Part shown: positions 25,413-34,296 of the stretch, piece after piece
Layout: every line of letters starts with the position of its first letter
Position numbering within the stretch: position 1 is the stretch's first letter
Assembly (NCBI RefSeq): GCF_007830495.1
Contig: NZ_VLKW01000014.1
Coordinates: 1 to 64,000, forward strand
Direction: 5' to 3'
DNA length: 64,000 nt
DNA from: Pseudoduganella flava
GTDB lineage: Bacteria > Pseudomonadota > Gammaproteobacteria > Burkholderiales > Burkholderiaceae_D
Translations under genes and position numbers: made by a program
The notes under the pieces: model-generated
Database searches by the model: none
Seen by the model: only the letters and a program-made list of their open reading frames with translations
What the model was told of the DNA's origin: nothing

Positions 25413-26192
25413 ATGTCTTCCACCATCGACAACCGCAGCGCGCCCGCCCTCGGCCGTCCCATCCTCAGCCGCCGCGACGGCCGGCTGACGCTGGAGTTCG
25501 TCCCCGGCGAAGTCCAGAGCCAGATGGACCTGGCCGATCCGGACCGCCTGGTGCTGGCGTATGCCCGGGCGATGATGTGCTTCACGCTGTTCAAGCCGCG
25601 CCCCGCCCACATCGTGATGGTGGGCCTGGGCGGCGGCTCGCTGGCCAAATTCTGCCACCGCTACCTGCCGCACGCCCGCATTACCGTGCTGGAACTGTCG
25701 GCGGACGTGATCGCGCTGCGCGAACACTTCGCCGTGCCGCCGGACAGCGAGCGCTTTCGCGTGATCCATGCCGACGCCGCCCGCCACATGCCGCAGCTGG
25801 CCGACAGCGCCGACGTGCTGCTGGTCGACGGCTTCGACTCCTCCGGCCTGCCGCCGGCGCTGGGCAGCGCACGCTTCTACGCCGACTGCCGCCGCGCGCT
25901 GAAAGCCGACGGCCTGCTGGTGGCGAACATCTTCAGCTACGACCCGCACTACCGCCCGATGCTGCGCCGCCTGCGGCAGACGTTCGGCGACAACGTCTGC
26001 CAGTTCCGTGGCATCGCCGGCAACAACCATATCCTGTTCGCGCTGCGGCCGGCGCCCGGCCCGGCAACGCCCGCACTGCGGCTCTTGCAGCGCGTCGCCT
26101 GCGCCGGGGCGCTGTGGCCAGGCCTGGCCCCGCTGAACCGGCTGCTGGCCCGCTGGGTCGTGGCGCGGCTGCGCCGCAACAGTCCGGCATGA
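25413..26192 (+). CDS. Spermidine-synthase-like protein
   Basis: This 259-residue protein has the polyamine synthase / methyltransferase Rossmann fold. The SAM-type loop is IVMVGLGGGSLAKFCHRYLP (near residues 67-86), followed by ITVLELSADVIALREHF and then HADAARHMPQL and VLLVDGFDSSGLP in the place of the usual catalytic Asp region. It lacks the N-terminal beta domain of true SpeE proteins. Members of this group, often labelled spermidine synthase or fused transferase, rarely have a proven substrate, so polyamine synthesis is not certain. It is monocistronic. The last 40 residues are hydrophobic and Arg-rich. Confidence 0.75.
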   Translation: MSSTIDNRSAPALGRPILSRRDGRLTLEFVPGEVQSQMDLADPDRLVLAYARAMMCFTLFKPRPAHIVMVGLGGGSLAKFCHRYLPHARITVLELSADVIALREHFAVPPDSERFRVIHADAARHMPQLADSADVLLVDGFDSSGLPPALGSARFYADCRRALKADGLLVANIFSYDPHYRPMLRRLRQTFGDNVCQFRGIAGNNHILFALRPAPGPATPALRLLQRVACAGALWPGLAPLNRLLARWVVARLRRNSPA

Positions 26193-26345
26193 GCGCCAAG
26201 CACCAGCACAAGACAATAAGCGTGCAATAAGACAACGGTCGGTTCAATTCCGACACGTTCCGTTCGGAAACTTTCTGGATTTGTGACACACTAGCGGGCG
26301 CGGACAATTCCGCACGGCAAGTATTGTTCAAACGACAGGAGCTTC

Positions 26346-29204
26346 ATGGCACGCACAACCAGGGTATCGCTTGCAGCGGCAGTGACGCTGGCGGCCGGCC
26401 TCGGCGTCACCGCCGCCCTGTTCGTTGCCGTCAGCGCGCTCGAGTACGGCAAGATCGCGGACAGCTTCCAGCAGCGCGCCAACCTGCGCGTGGCGGCGAT
26501 CCGCAGCGGGCTGGAGGATGCGGTCGAAGTGTTGACCGTCACGAACCAGCTGTTCCGCACCGTGCCCGGCGTCACGCAGGAACAATTCGGCCACTTCGCC
26601 CGCCCGCTGCTGCAGCGCTACCCGTTCGTGCTGTCGTTCGTGCACCAGCGCGCGATGACGCATGCCGACCGCCTGGCGTTCGAGGCGCGCATGCAGGCCG
26701 AGCACCCCGGCTTCACGGTACGAGAGCGCCGCGACGGCCGCTTCCAGCCGGCGCCGGCGCGCGACCTGTACGTCGTCAACGAATACCTGGCCCCGCTGCA
26801 CGGCGCCGAGTCGGGCCTGGGCCTGGACGTGTGGCCGCTGGCCTCGACGCAGCCCACCGTCGACCGCATGCTGCGCACCGGGAAAGCGTCGGCGACGCCG
26901 CTCGTCAGCATCGCCGCCGCCCCGGCGCAGCGCAACAGCTTCGTGCTGCTGATGCCGCTGTACCGGCCCGGCATGCCGGCCGGCACACCGCAGGAACGCC
27001 TGGCGGCATGGATCGGCCAGACGGCGGCGATGGTGCGCGCGCCGCACCTGGTGCACACGATCCTGCAATACGGCGGCCTGCTGGACGACCCGTACCTGCT
27101 GCTGCGCGTGTACACGGGCGAGCGGCTTGACGACGGCCAGCTGATCTACTCGACGGGCCAGGAACCGGCGCCACCCGGCTGGTGGGCTTACCTGCCGCGC
27201 TGGCTGTCGTTCTACTTTGTCGAGCAGCAGACGAAGAGCATCGACCTGCTGGGCCAGACGTGGCACGTGCGCATCGACGCGCTGCCACGGCCCTTCCTGA
27301 CGGACCATGCTGGCTCGCTGATCGCGCTCGTCGGCGGCCTGCTGTTCTCCGTGCTGGCCGGCGCATTGGTGCACACGCTGGAGCAGCGCTCGCGGCGCGT
27401 CCAGTGGCTGGTGGAGGCGCGCACCGCGGATCTGCAGCGCAGCAACGAGCGGCTGAACGCCGACGTGGCGGCACGCAAGCGCACCGAGCGCGCGCTGCAG
27501 GAAAGCGAACACCGCTTCCGGCGCCTGCTCGCGCTGTCGTCCGACTGGTACTGGGAGATGGACGTCAACTACTGCTTCACCAGCATCACCAACGGCTTCT
27601 TTGAAAAGGCGCACGTCGACCGCGACGACTACATCGGCCGCACGCGCTGGCAAGTCAACCCGGAATTCCTGAACACGAAAACGGGCCGCGACCACTTCGC
27701 ACAGCTGGAGGCGCGGCTGCCGTTCACGGAGCTGGAGCACGAGATCACGGGCAAGGACGGCGTATCGCGCTGGTTCCAGTCCACCGGCGAACCGGTGTAC
27801 GACGCGCAGGGCGAGTTCCGCGGCTATCGGGGCACCGGCACGGAGATCACGGAACGCAAGCTCACCGAGCAGCGCATCCGCCACATCGCCCACCACGACG
27901 CGTTGACGGGACTGCCGAACCGGATGCTGCTGCAGGACCGGCTGGCGCAGGCGATCGCGTACGCCAACCGCACCGGGCGCCAGATGTGGGTCCTGCTGAT
28001 CGACCTGGACCGCTTCAAGTTCGTCAACGACAGCCTGGGCCACAAGGCCGGCGACCAGCTGCTGCAGACCATCGCCGGCCGCCTGCGCGCATCGGTCCGC
28101 GAGACGGACACGGTGGCGCGGCTGTCCGGCGACGAATTTGTCGCGATCCTGTCCGAGCACCCGGACGAGACGCTGTCGCCGGAGGTCGTGGGCCGCATCA
28201 TGCGCAGCCTGGCGCAGCCGATGACGCTGGAGGGCAAGGAGTTCTTCGTCACGTGCAGCATCGGCGTGGCGGCCTATGCGGCGGACGGCACGCCGGCGCA
28301 GCACCTGATCGAGCATGCGGACATCGCGATGTATTCGGCCAAGAAGCTGGGCCGCAACTGCTGGCAGTTCTACCAGAGCGCGATGAACGACGAAGCGCAG
28401 GAACGCCTGCGCATCGAAGGCGCGCTGCGCAGCGCCGTGGAGCGCAACGAGTTCGTGCTGCATTACCAGCCGCAGGTGGACCTGGCCACGGGCCGCATCG
28501 TCGGCATGGAGGCGCTGCTGCGCTGGCAGCACCCGGAACTGGGCATGGTGCCGCCGCAGCGCTTCATCGGGCTGGCCGAAGAGACGGGCCTGATCGTGCC
28601 GATCGGCGCGTGGGTGATGCGCACCGCCTGCGCGCAGGCGAAGGCGTGGCAGGACGCCGGGCTGCCGCCGCTGCGCGTGGCGGTGAACCTGTCGGCCCGG
28701 CAGTTCGCGCAGCCGGACCTGGTGGCATCGATCGAAGCGGTGCTGGCGGAGACGGGCCTGCCGCCGGCCTGCCTGGACCTGGAACTGACGGAAAGCCTGT
28801 TCGTCGACGACGTCGCGCAAGCCGTCGAACTGCTGCACCAGCTGAAGGCGCTGGGCGTGAAGATGTCGATCGACGACTTCGGCACGGGTTACTCGAGCTT
28901 CTCGTACCTGCGCACGTTCCCGATCGACGTGCTGAAGATCGACCGCTCGTTCATCGCCGACATCGCCAGCGACGCGGACGAAGCGGCGATCGTCGTCTCG
29001 ATCATCGCGCTGGCGCGCAACCTGAAACTGCGCGTGATCGCCGAAGGCGTCGAAGCGCAAGGCCAGCTGGACTTCCTGCGCGCGCACGGCTGCGACGAGA
29101 TGCAGGGCTACTACTTCAGCCGGCCCGTACCCGCGGGCGAGTTCGAGCAACTGTTGAAAAGCGGGCGCGAGCTGGATGGCATGCAGCAGTTGCTGCGGGC
29201 GTAA
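26346..29204 (+). CDS. CHASE-PAS-GGDEF-EAL c-di-GMP protein
   Basis: This 952-residue inner-membrane protein may make or break c-di-GMP. The order is: a membrane helix at about 7-29; a CHASE-type periplasmic sensor at about 60-290 (FVLSFVHQRAMTHADRLAFE, EYLAPLHGAESGLGLDV); a second helix at about 322-343; PAS at about 387-500; GGDEF at 513-675 with SGDEF at 592-596; and EAL at 690-945 with EALLRWQHP near 721, ELTESLFVDD, DDFGTGYSSFSYL and KIDRSFI. The EAL motifs are complete, so phosphodiesterase activity is likely. SGDEF is a variant that can be active. A 39-base hairpin follows the stop. The ribosome site CAGGAG precedes ATG 26346. Confidence 0.94.
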   Translation: MARTTRVSLAAAVTLAAGLGVTAALFVAVSALEYGKIADSFQQRANLRVAAIRSGLEDAVEVLTVTNQLFRTVPGVTQEQFGHFARPLLQRYPFVLSFVHQRAMTHADRLAFEARMQAEHPGFTVRERRDGRFQPAPARDLYVVNEYLAPLHGAESGLGLDVWPLASTQPTVDRMLRTGKASATPLVSIAAAPAQRNSFVLLMPLYRPGMPAGTPQERLAAWIGQTAAMVRAPHLVHTILQYGGLLDDPYLLLRVYTGERLDDGQLIYSTGQEPAPPGWWAYLPRWLSFYFVEQQTKSIDLLGQTWHVRIDALPRPFLTDHAGSLIALVGGLLFSVLAGALVHTLEQRSRRVQWLVEARTADLQRSNERLNADVAARKRTERALQESEHRFRRLLALSSDWYWEMDVNYCFTSITNGFFEKAHVDRDDYIGRTRWQVNPEFLNTKTGRDHFAQLEARLPFTELEHEITGKDGVSRWFQSTGEPVYDAQGEFRGYRGTGTEITERKLTEQRIRHIAHHDALTGLPNRMLLQDRLAQAIAYANRTGRQMWVLLIDLDRFKFVNDSLGHKAGDQLLQTIAGRLRASVRETDTVARLSGDEFVAILSEHPDETLSPEVVGRIMRSLAQPMTLEGKEFFVTCSIGVAAYAADGTPAQHLIEHADIAMYSAKKLGRNCWQFYQSAMNDEAQERLRIEGALRSAVERNEFVLHYQPQVDLATGRIVGMEALLRWQHPELGMVPPQRFIGLAEETGLIVPIGAWVMRTACAQAKAWQDAGLPPLRVAVNLSARQFAQPDLVASIEAVLAETGLPPACLDLELTESLFVDDVAQAVELLHQLKALGVKMSIDDFGTGYSSFSYLRTFPIDVLKIDRSFIADIASDADEAAIVVSIIALARNLKLRVIAEGVEAQGQLDFLRAHGCDEMQGYYFSRPVPAGEFEQLLKSGRELDGMQQLLRA

Positions 29205-29219
29205 TCACAACAGCGGCCG

Positions 29220-29258
29220 AGGCCGTGTCACTGGTGCCAGGCACCAGTGACACGGCCT
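29220..29258. terminator. 39-base perfect palindrome between convergent genes
   Basis: Nineteen-base arms, AGGCCGTGTCACTGGTGCC (29220-29238) and its exact complement (29240-29258), are separated by one A. It lies between the stop of the EAL-domain gene and the convergent thioesterase gene. There is no U tract, so it could be a Rho-assisted stop or a dispersed palindromic element related to the GGTGTCAGACACC family. A second, looser hairpin (GAGCTTGT 29276-29283 with ACAAGCTC 29306-29313) follows. Confidence 0.6.
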
Positions 29259-29323
29259 GAACTGTAGTGGCTGTCGAGCTTGTCACCGTGCCTGGCAGCG
29301 CGGACACAAGCTCATGCATAGCC

Positions 29324-29815
29324 TTACTGCCCCTTCCCCTTGTTCTTCGCGCCATGCAACGCGAGCCGGGCTGCCTTGCGGGCCTTCGCCTGCTCGAAGC
29401 GAGCGATCTGTTCGGGGGTTTCGGGGACCAGCGGGGGCACCGCGACCGGCTTGCGGTCCGCGTCCACCGCCACCATCGTGAAGTAGCAGCTGTTCGCGTG
29501 GCGTACCAGGCGCTGCTGGATGTTTTCCGTCACCACGCGAATGCCCACCTCCATCGACGTGTTGCCCGTGTAGTTGACGGAGGCGAGGAACGTGACGAGT
29601 TCTCCCACGTGGATCGGCTGCAGGAACATCACCTGGTCGACCGACAGCGTGACGACGTAGCTGCCCGAGTAACGGCTCGCGCACGCATACGCCACGCTGT
29701 CGAGGAATTTGAGGATCGTGCCGCCGTGGACGTTGCCGGAGAAATTTGCCATGTCCGGCGTCATCAGGACTGTCATCGTCAGCTCGTGGGCCGACCAGTG
29801 CATTGCGCTTTCCAT
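29324..29815 (-). CDS. Acyl-CoA thioesterase (hotdog fold)
   Basis: This 163-residue single-hotdog protein of the YciA/BFIT-like acyl-CoA hydrolase group cleaves acyl-CoA to free acid and CoA in the cytoplasm. It carries MTPDMANFSGNVHGGTILKF, the active-site Asn and His-Gly-Gly region, then LDSVAYACASRYSG with the catalytic Asp. The end, KARKAARLALHGAKNKGKGQ, is basic. I chose the ATG at 29815, which has AAAGG in front; an in-frame TTG lies 12 bases upstream. Chain-length preference cannot be read from sequence. Confidence 0.9.
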   Translation of the reverse strand: MESAMHWSAHELTMTVLMTPDMANFSGNVHGGTILKFLDSVAYACASRYSGSYVVTLSVDQVMFLQPIHVGELVTFLASVNYTGNTSMEVGIRVVTENIQQRLVRHANSCYFTMVAVDADRKPVAVPPLVPETPEQIARFEQAKARKAARLALHGAKNKGKGQ

Positions 29816-29878
29816 ATTGCCTTTCAATCGGAGATCGGAATCGCCGATTGTAACGGCATTACGTCAAGCGTTGGCGAC

Positions 29879-30412
29879 TCAGCGGCGGCGGCGCGCGGCA
29901 GCACCCAGGCCCAGCAGACCGACACCGAGCATCGCCCATGTGCCGGGTTCGGGGACGGGGCCCACCGTCACTGTCTGGTCCGTCCAGCGATACCTGTGGT
30001 AGTACTCTCCGAGCCACGGCGCCCTGGAACTTTCGACGTAAAAATCGCCACTCGTGACACTGACTTCGCCACCGTATTCCTCGCTGGATCCAGTGGACGC
30101 GGAGAATACGGGTAAGCTGCCCGGGGTATAGCTGAAACTCATCAGGCAACTCCAGACATAGCCCGCTCCATAGCACGTCGGAGGCTGCTGCCGGAACCCG
30201 CCAAAGCTGAAGTAACTCAACTCTTCGAGGGTGTAGGCGCCGTCGCCGTTGAGATCCTGGCCTTCGAACTGCAACGTCAGCCGGTAATCGGGATTGAACG
30301 CACCGTTCCACTCTTCGTAGAAGCCCTGATACAGGAAGGTCACGCGTTCGGAAGCGGCGTAAGCGGTGGAGCACGCGGCGAGTGCGGCGGCGATGGCGGC
30401 TTTCTTGAGCAT
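29879..30412 (-). CDS. PEP-CTERM-anchored exported protein
   Basis: This 177-residue exported protein has a signal peptide MLKKAAIAAALAACSTAYA and a C-terminal sorting signal VPEPGTWAMLGVGLLGLGAA followed by RRRR. The latter is recognised by exosortase (EpsH/XrtA type), usually linked to exopolysaccharide production. The middle part, about residues 22-145, includes LNGDGAYTLEELSYFSFGG, an EF-hand-like calcium loop (D-x-N-x-D-G), and two Cys that may form a disulfide. Its own function is unknown. No exosortase gene is in the window. It is monocistronic. Confidence 0.88.
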   Translation of the reverse strand: MLKKAAIAAALAACSTAYAASERVTFLYQGFYEEWNGAFNPDYRLTLQFEGQDLNGDGAYTLEELSYFSFGGFRQQPPTCYGAGYVWSCLMSFSYTPGSLPVFSASTGSSEEYGGEVSVTSGDFYVESSRAPWLGEYYHRYRWTDQTVTVGPVPEPGTWAMLGVGLLGLGAAARRRR

Positions 30413-30609
30413 TATTCCCCCGTCTGGAAAGTCAATGGGTACCCGTCAAATCAGCAATTAATTTAATTTTAACTTTCGCGAAAATCGCAGGTCAATCGGC
30501 AATTTGTAAATAGATTAACTCTCCATATGGTAGCGACGCGTGGGCTGGGCGGCGCTGCCGCGATGACGTATGCTTGCGCCCCAGGCTTTAAAAACAGAAA
30601 GGGCAATCC

Positions 30610-31926
30610 ATGAAATGGAAGCTAATCGCCACACTGGCCGGCTACGTGCTGGCCAGTTCGGCCCAGGCCGCGTTCACGGCCGACCAGGTCAAGTCCTTCA
30701 CCCTCGCCAACGGGATGAAGTTCATCGTCTTCGAAAGCGGCACGATCCCGAACGCGAACATGTACACGTTCTGGAAGGTCGGCTCGCGCAACGAGGCACC
30801 CGGCACGACGGGGCTGTCGCACTTCTTCGAACACATGATGTTCAACGGCTCGCAGCACTACGGGCCGAAGATGTTCGACCGCACGATGGAAGCGAACGGC
30901 GGCAGCAACAACGCCTACACGAACAGCGACGTGACCGTGTACCAGGACTGGTTCCCCGCCACGTCGCTCGAGACGATCTTCAAGCTCGAGAGCGACCGCA
31001 TCGCCCACCTGACGATCGATCCGAAGATGGTCGAGAGCGAACGCGGCGTCGTGCTGTCCGAGCGCAGCACGGGCCTGGAGAACTCGAATACGCGCATGCT
31101 GATGGAAGACCTGAACAGCGTCGCCTACTCCGCTCACCCGTACTCGTGGCCCGTGATCGGCTTCGAGTCCGACATCAAGGCGTGGACCCAGCAGGACCTC
31201 GTCAACTACTTCCGCACCTACTACGCGCCGAACAACGCCGTGTCCGTGATCGTCGGCGACGTCAAGGCCGACCAGGTCAAGGTGCTGGCGACGAAGTACT
31301 TCGGCGCGATCCCCAAGCGCGCCGCGCCGCCCGCCGTGAAGACGGTGGAGCCGGAACAGAAAGGCGAGCGGCGCCTGTTCGTCGCCAAGCCGTCGGCCAC
31401 GTCGGCGAACCTGATGGTGGCCTACAAGGTCCCCCGCGCGGACAGCCCGGACCACTACGCGCTCGACGTGCTGCAAAGCGTGCTCACGGAAGGCAAGACG
31501 TCGCGCCTGTACAAGGCGCTGGTCGAGAAGCAGCTGGCCACGTCTGTCGGCGCCGACGCGACCGACGGCTTCGATCCGGGCCTGCTGTACGTGTTTGCCG
31601 TGGCGGCGAACGGCGTCGACGGCGCGAAGGTCGAACAGGCCATGCTGGCCGAGATCGACAACGTCGTGAAAAACGGCATCAGCGATGCGGAACTGCAGGC
31701 CGTGAAGAACAAGAAGCTCGTCAACCTGTACCGGCTGCAGGAAACGATCAACGGCAAGGCCCAGCAACTGGGCAATTACGAAGTGTTCTTCGGCGACTGG
31801 CGCAAGCTGTTCACGGCCCCGGCCGAGTACGAGAAGCTGACGGCGGCCGACATCCGCGCCGTGGCCGAGCGCTACCTGAAAAAATCGCAGCGCACGATCG
31901 GCATGCTGGCCGCCAAGGAGGATTGA
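30610..31926 (+). CDS. M16 zinc peptidase, catalytic subunit
   Basis: This 438-residue exported insulinase-family peptidase (signal peptide ending SSAQAA) has the inverted zinc motif HFFEH in GLSHFFEHMMFNGSQ near residues 73-87. The distal Glu ligand is in the KMVESERGVVLSERS segment. It acts in the periplasm on peptides. It overlaps the next gene by one base (TGATG, 31924-31928). The partner lacks zinc ligands but keeps the Arg/Tyr motif, and the two are expected to form a heterodimer in which both halves shape the active site. The ribosome site AGAAAGGG precedes the ATG. Confidence 0.93.
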   Translation: MKWKLIATLAGYVLASSAQAAFTADQVKSFTLANGMKFIVFESGTIPNANMYTFWKVGSRNEAPGTTGLSHFFEHMMFNGSQHYGPKMFDRTMEANGGSNNAYTNSDVTVYQDWFPATSLETIFKLESDRIAHLTIDPKMVESERGVVLSERSTGLENSNTRMLMEDLNSVAYSAHPYSWPVIGFESDIKAWTQQDLVNYFRTYYAPNNAVSVIVGDVKADQVKVLATKYFGAIPKRAAPPAVKTVEPEQKGERRLFVAKPSATSANLMVAYKVPRADSPDHYALDVLQSVLTEGKTSRLYKALVEKQLATSVGADATDGFDPGLLYVFAVAANGVDGAKVEQAMLAEIDNVVKNGISDAELQAVKNKKLVNLYRLQETINGKAQQLGNYEVFFGDWRKLFTAPAEYEKLTAADIRAVAERYLKKSQRTIGMLAAKED

Positions 31927-33332
31927 TGAAATACGCATTACTCACCACTGCGCTCGCCGGCACCACGCTGGCCGCCGGCGCCGCCGACTTCAAGCTGCCG
32001 CAATTCGATACGACGCGCCTGCCGAACGGCCTGACCGTGATGCTGATGGAACGCCACGAAGTGCCGCTGATCGCCGTGCGCGCCGTCGTCAAGGCGGGCG
32101 CCGTCAACGACGGCACGCAGGCGGGCCTCGCCAACCTGACGGGCGATGCGATCCTGCTGGGCAGCACGCGCCACAACAAGGCCGCGATCGACGAGGCCTT
32201 CGACTTCCGCGGCGCCGTGCTGGCCGGCGGCAGCGCCACCGAGCAGACCACCGTGCAGGCGAACTTCGCGAAGAAGGATGCCGATGCGCTGCTGCCGCTG
32301 TTCGCCGAGATCGTCCAGCAGCCGAGCTTTGACGCGGCGGAGCTGGACAAGCTGCGCACCCGCAAGGTCAGCGGCCTGAAACAGGCGAAGGAAAGCCCGC
32401 GCCAGGTGGCAGGCCTGTACTACCGCAGCATGCTGTATGGCGACGCGCCGTATGCATCGCCCGCGCCGGGCACGGTGAGCGCGCTGTCGGCGCTGCGCCG
32501 GGATGACGTGCAGGGCTTCCACCAACGCTGGTTCAGGCCGGACAACGCGGCCATCATCGTTGTCGGCGACTTCGATCCGGCCGCGATGCGCCAGCGGATC
32601 GAAGCGCTGTTCGGGCAGTGGCGCGCCGACGGCACCGCCGCACAGCCGCACGCCGACTACGGCAAGCCGGTGGCGGACAAACCGCGCGTGTGGCTCGTCG
32701 ACAAGCCCGATGCGATCGAGACGACGTTCGTCATCGGCGGCGCCGGCATCGCCCGCAACGATCCGGACTACGTGCCGCTGCAGGTGCTGAACACGGTGCT
32801 GGGCGGGCGCTTCACGTCGTGGCTGAACGACGAGCTGCGCGTGAACTCCGGCCTGACCTACGGCGCCAACAGCAGCTTCGGCACGCTGGGCCAATCGGGC
32901 ACGTTCGCGATGTCCAGCTTCACCGCGTCGGCCAAGACGCAGGCGGCCCTTGAGCTCGCATTGAAGACGTACGACCGGCTGTGGAGCCGCGGCATCGACA
33001 AGGCGACGCTCGATTCCGCGAAGGCATACGTGAAGGGCCAGTTCCCGCCTCGCTTCGAGACGAGCGAACAGCTGGCGAGCCTGTTGGGCGACATGTATGC
33101 GCTGGGCGTGGAACGCAGCCAGATCGACAACTTCATGCGCGACGTGGACGGCTTGACGCCGGCCCGCGCCGCCCAGCTGGTCGAGCGCCACTTCCCTCGC
33201 AAGAACCTGCAGATGGTCTTGATCGGCAAAGCCGCCGACATCCGCCCGATCGCCGCGAAGTATGGCGACGTGACGGAGCTCGACATCAGCGCGGACGGCT
33301 TCAAGCCCGCCCGCAGCAAGCCCACGCAGTAA
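31926..33332 (+). CDS. M16 peptidase-like protein, non-zinc subunit
   Basis: This 468-residue exported protein has a signal peptide MKYALLTTALAGTTLAAGAA. It shares the M16 fold (LPNGLTVMLMERHEVPLIAV at the start), but the zinc motif is replaced by LANLTGDAI near residues 75-83, so it cannot bind the metal. The C-terminal half keeps LRVNSGLTYGANSSFG, the Arg-Tyr substrate-binding motif typical of the inactive beta subunit. It is translationally coupled to the catalytic subunit. The C-terminal ISADGFKPARSKPTQ is disordered. A stem (33350-33357 with 33375-33382) downstream may help end the transcript. Confidence 0.92.
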   Translation: MKYALLTTALAGTTLAAGAADFKLPQFDTTRLPNGLTVMLMERHEVPLIAVRAVVKAGAVNDGTQAGLANLTGDAILLGSTRHNKAAIDEAFDFRGAVLAGGSATEQTTVQANFAKKDADALLPLFAEIVQQPSFDAAELDKLRTRKVSGLKQAKESPRQVAGLYYRSMLYGDAPYASPAPGTVSALSALRRDDVQGFHQRWFRPDNAAIIVVGDFDPAAMRQRIEALFGQWRADGTAAQPHADYGKPVADKPRVWLVDKPDAIETTFVIGGAGIARNDPDYVPLQVLNTVLGGRFTSWLNDELRVNSGLTYGANSSFGTLGQSGTFAMSSFTASAKTQAALELALKTYDRLWSRGIDKATLDSAKAYVKGQFPPRFETSEQLASLLGDMYALGVERSQIDNFMRDVDGLTPARAAQLVERHFPRKNLQMVLIGKAADIRPIAAKYGDVTELDISADGFKPARSKPTQ

Positions 33333-33574
33333 GCCCGCGCAGCCGCGCCGCAGCCGCGCTATTCTGTGCGCGGTGCGGCTGCCTCCTTCCTCTCCTCCTC
33401 TCCCCCGTTCGACCTCCCGGTGCCGCGTCCGCGGCGCCGCGCTTCCGCCCCGTCCTCGCCTAAATCATTGATTGCAAAACGATATTCACGGATTGTCACG
33501 GCCAGAAAATGTCAGGACACAAAAATTGCCCCTCGCCATAATCAAGACTCACTTGCAGCACAGGGGGAGGACAC

Positions 33575-34165
33575 ATGACGGAATTTCTCTTGTTAGGCCA
33601 CGATGCGGGCGCCACGCACGAGTTGCGGTCCATACTGCTGCAGGCCGGCTACGAAGTGATCGAGATCTGCGATATTGCCGCGAGCAGCCGCGAGGCGGGG
33701 CTGGACGAAGCGGAAGCACCGGCCCGCCCGGACGAACGGGGCGGCCAGCGCGCCGTGCTGGAAAAGCACCACGGTATCGCCGTACTGAAGACGGGCGGCG
33801 GCGTGCGCGAAGCGCAGTTGCGCGAATCGATCCTCAACCTGGCCCGCCAGCTCACGCCGGGCTGGCGGCTGAACATGCGCCACCACCGCCTCGAAGCGCC
33901 GAACGGCCAGGCCGTCCAGCTGACGAGCCTCGAGTACAACTTCATCAAGATCTTCGCGCTCGTCGAAGTGGGCGAGGCCGTGTCGCGCAAGCAGATCGTC
34001 AAGGCATTCGGCGAGGACTACCTGAGCTACGACCAGAACCGCATCGACACGATGGTGCGGCGCCTGCGCAAGAAAGTGCTGAGCCAGTTGCGCATCAAGC
34101 TGCCCCTGAACACGGAGCGGGTGCGCGGCTTTTCGTTCGGCGACGTGCTCATCATCGATCCGTGA
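33575..34165 (+). CDS. OmpR-type winged-helix regulator with degenerate receiver
   Basis: This 196-residue protein ends in a clear transcription-regulator winged helix (about 100-190): VQLTSLEYNFIKIFALVEVG, SRKQIVKAF, then RIDTMVRRLRKKVLSQ. The first 95 residues begin like a receiver (FLLLGHDAGATHELRSILLQ) but are too short and lack both the acidic pair and the phospho-acceptor Asp. Thus it probably works without phosphorylation. It has a strong ribosome site, GGGGGAGGA. It is a single gene between the M16 pair and the PHB depolymerase operon, and could regulate the latter; no evidence proves that. Confidence 0.82.
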   Translation: MTEFLLLGHDAGATHELRSILLQAGYEVIEICDIAASSREAGLDEAEAPARPDERGGQRAVLEKHHGIAVLKTGGGVREAQLRESILNLARQLTPGWRLNMRHHRLEAPNGQAVQLTSLEYNFIKIFALVEVGEAVSRKQIVKAFGEDYLSYDQNRIDTMVRRLRKKVLSQLRIKLPLNTERVRGFSFGDVLIIDP

Positions 34166-34296
34166 CCGGTCTCGCGTGCTCCTTGCGGATGAACAGGCAG
34201 GTACGCTGTCAACAACCGCCAGCTTTCCCCCCCACCGCACCCTATAGTCGACAGGCACACGACCGTTCTTCCACTTCCATTCCAGAAAGGCCCATC

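Noticed and set aside
26328..29150. 940-residue minus-strand frame opposite the EAL-domain gene
   Set aside because: Shadow frame of biased composition; no domain or start signal.
33472..34296. N-terminal extension of the esterase frame
   Set aside because: It would cover the regulator gene in another frame; a signal peptide begins exactly at 34297.
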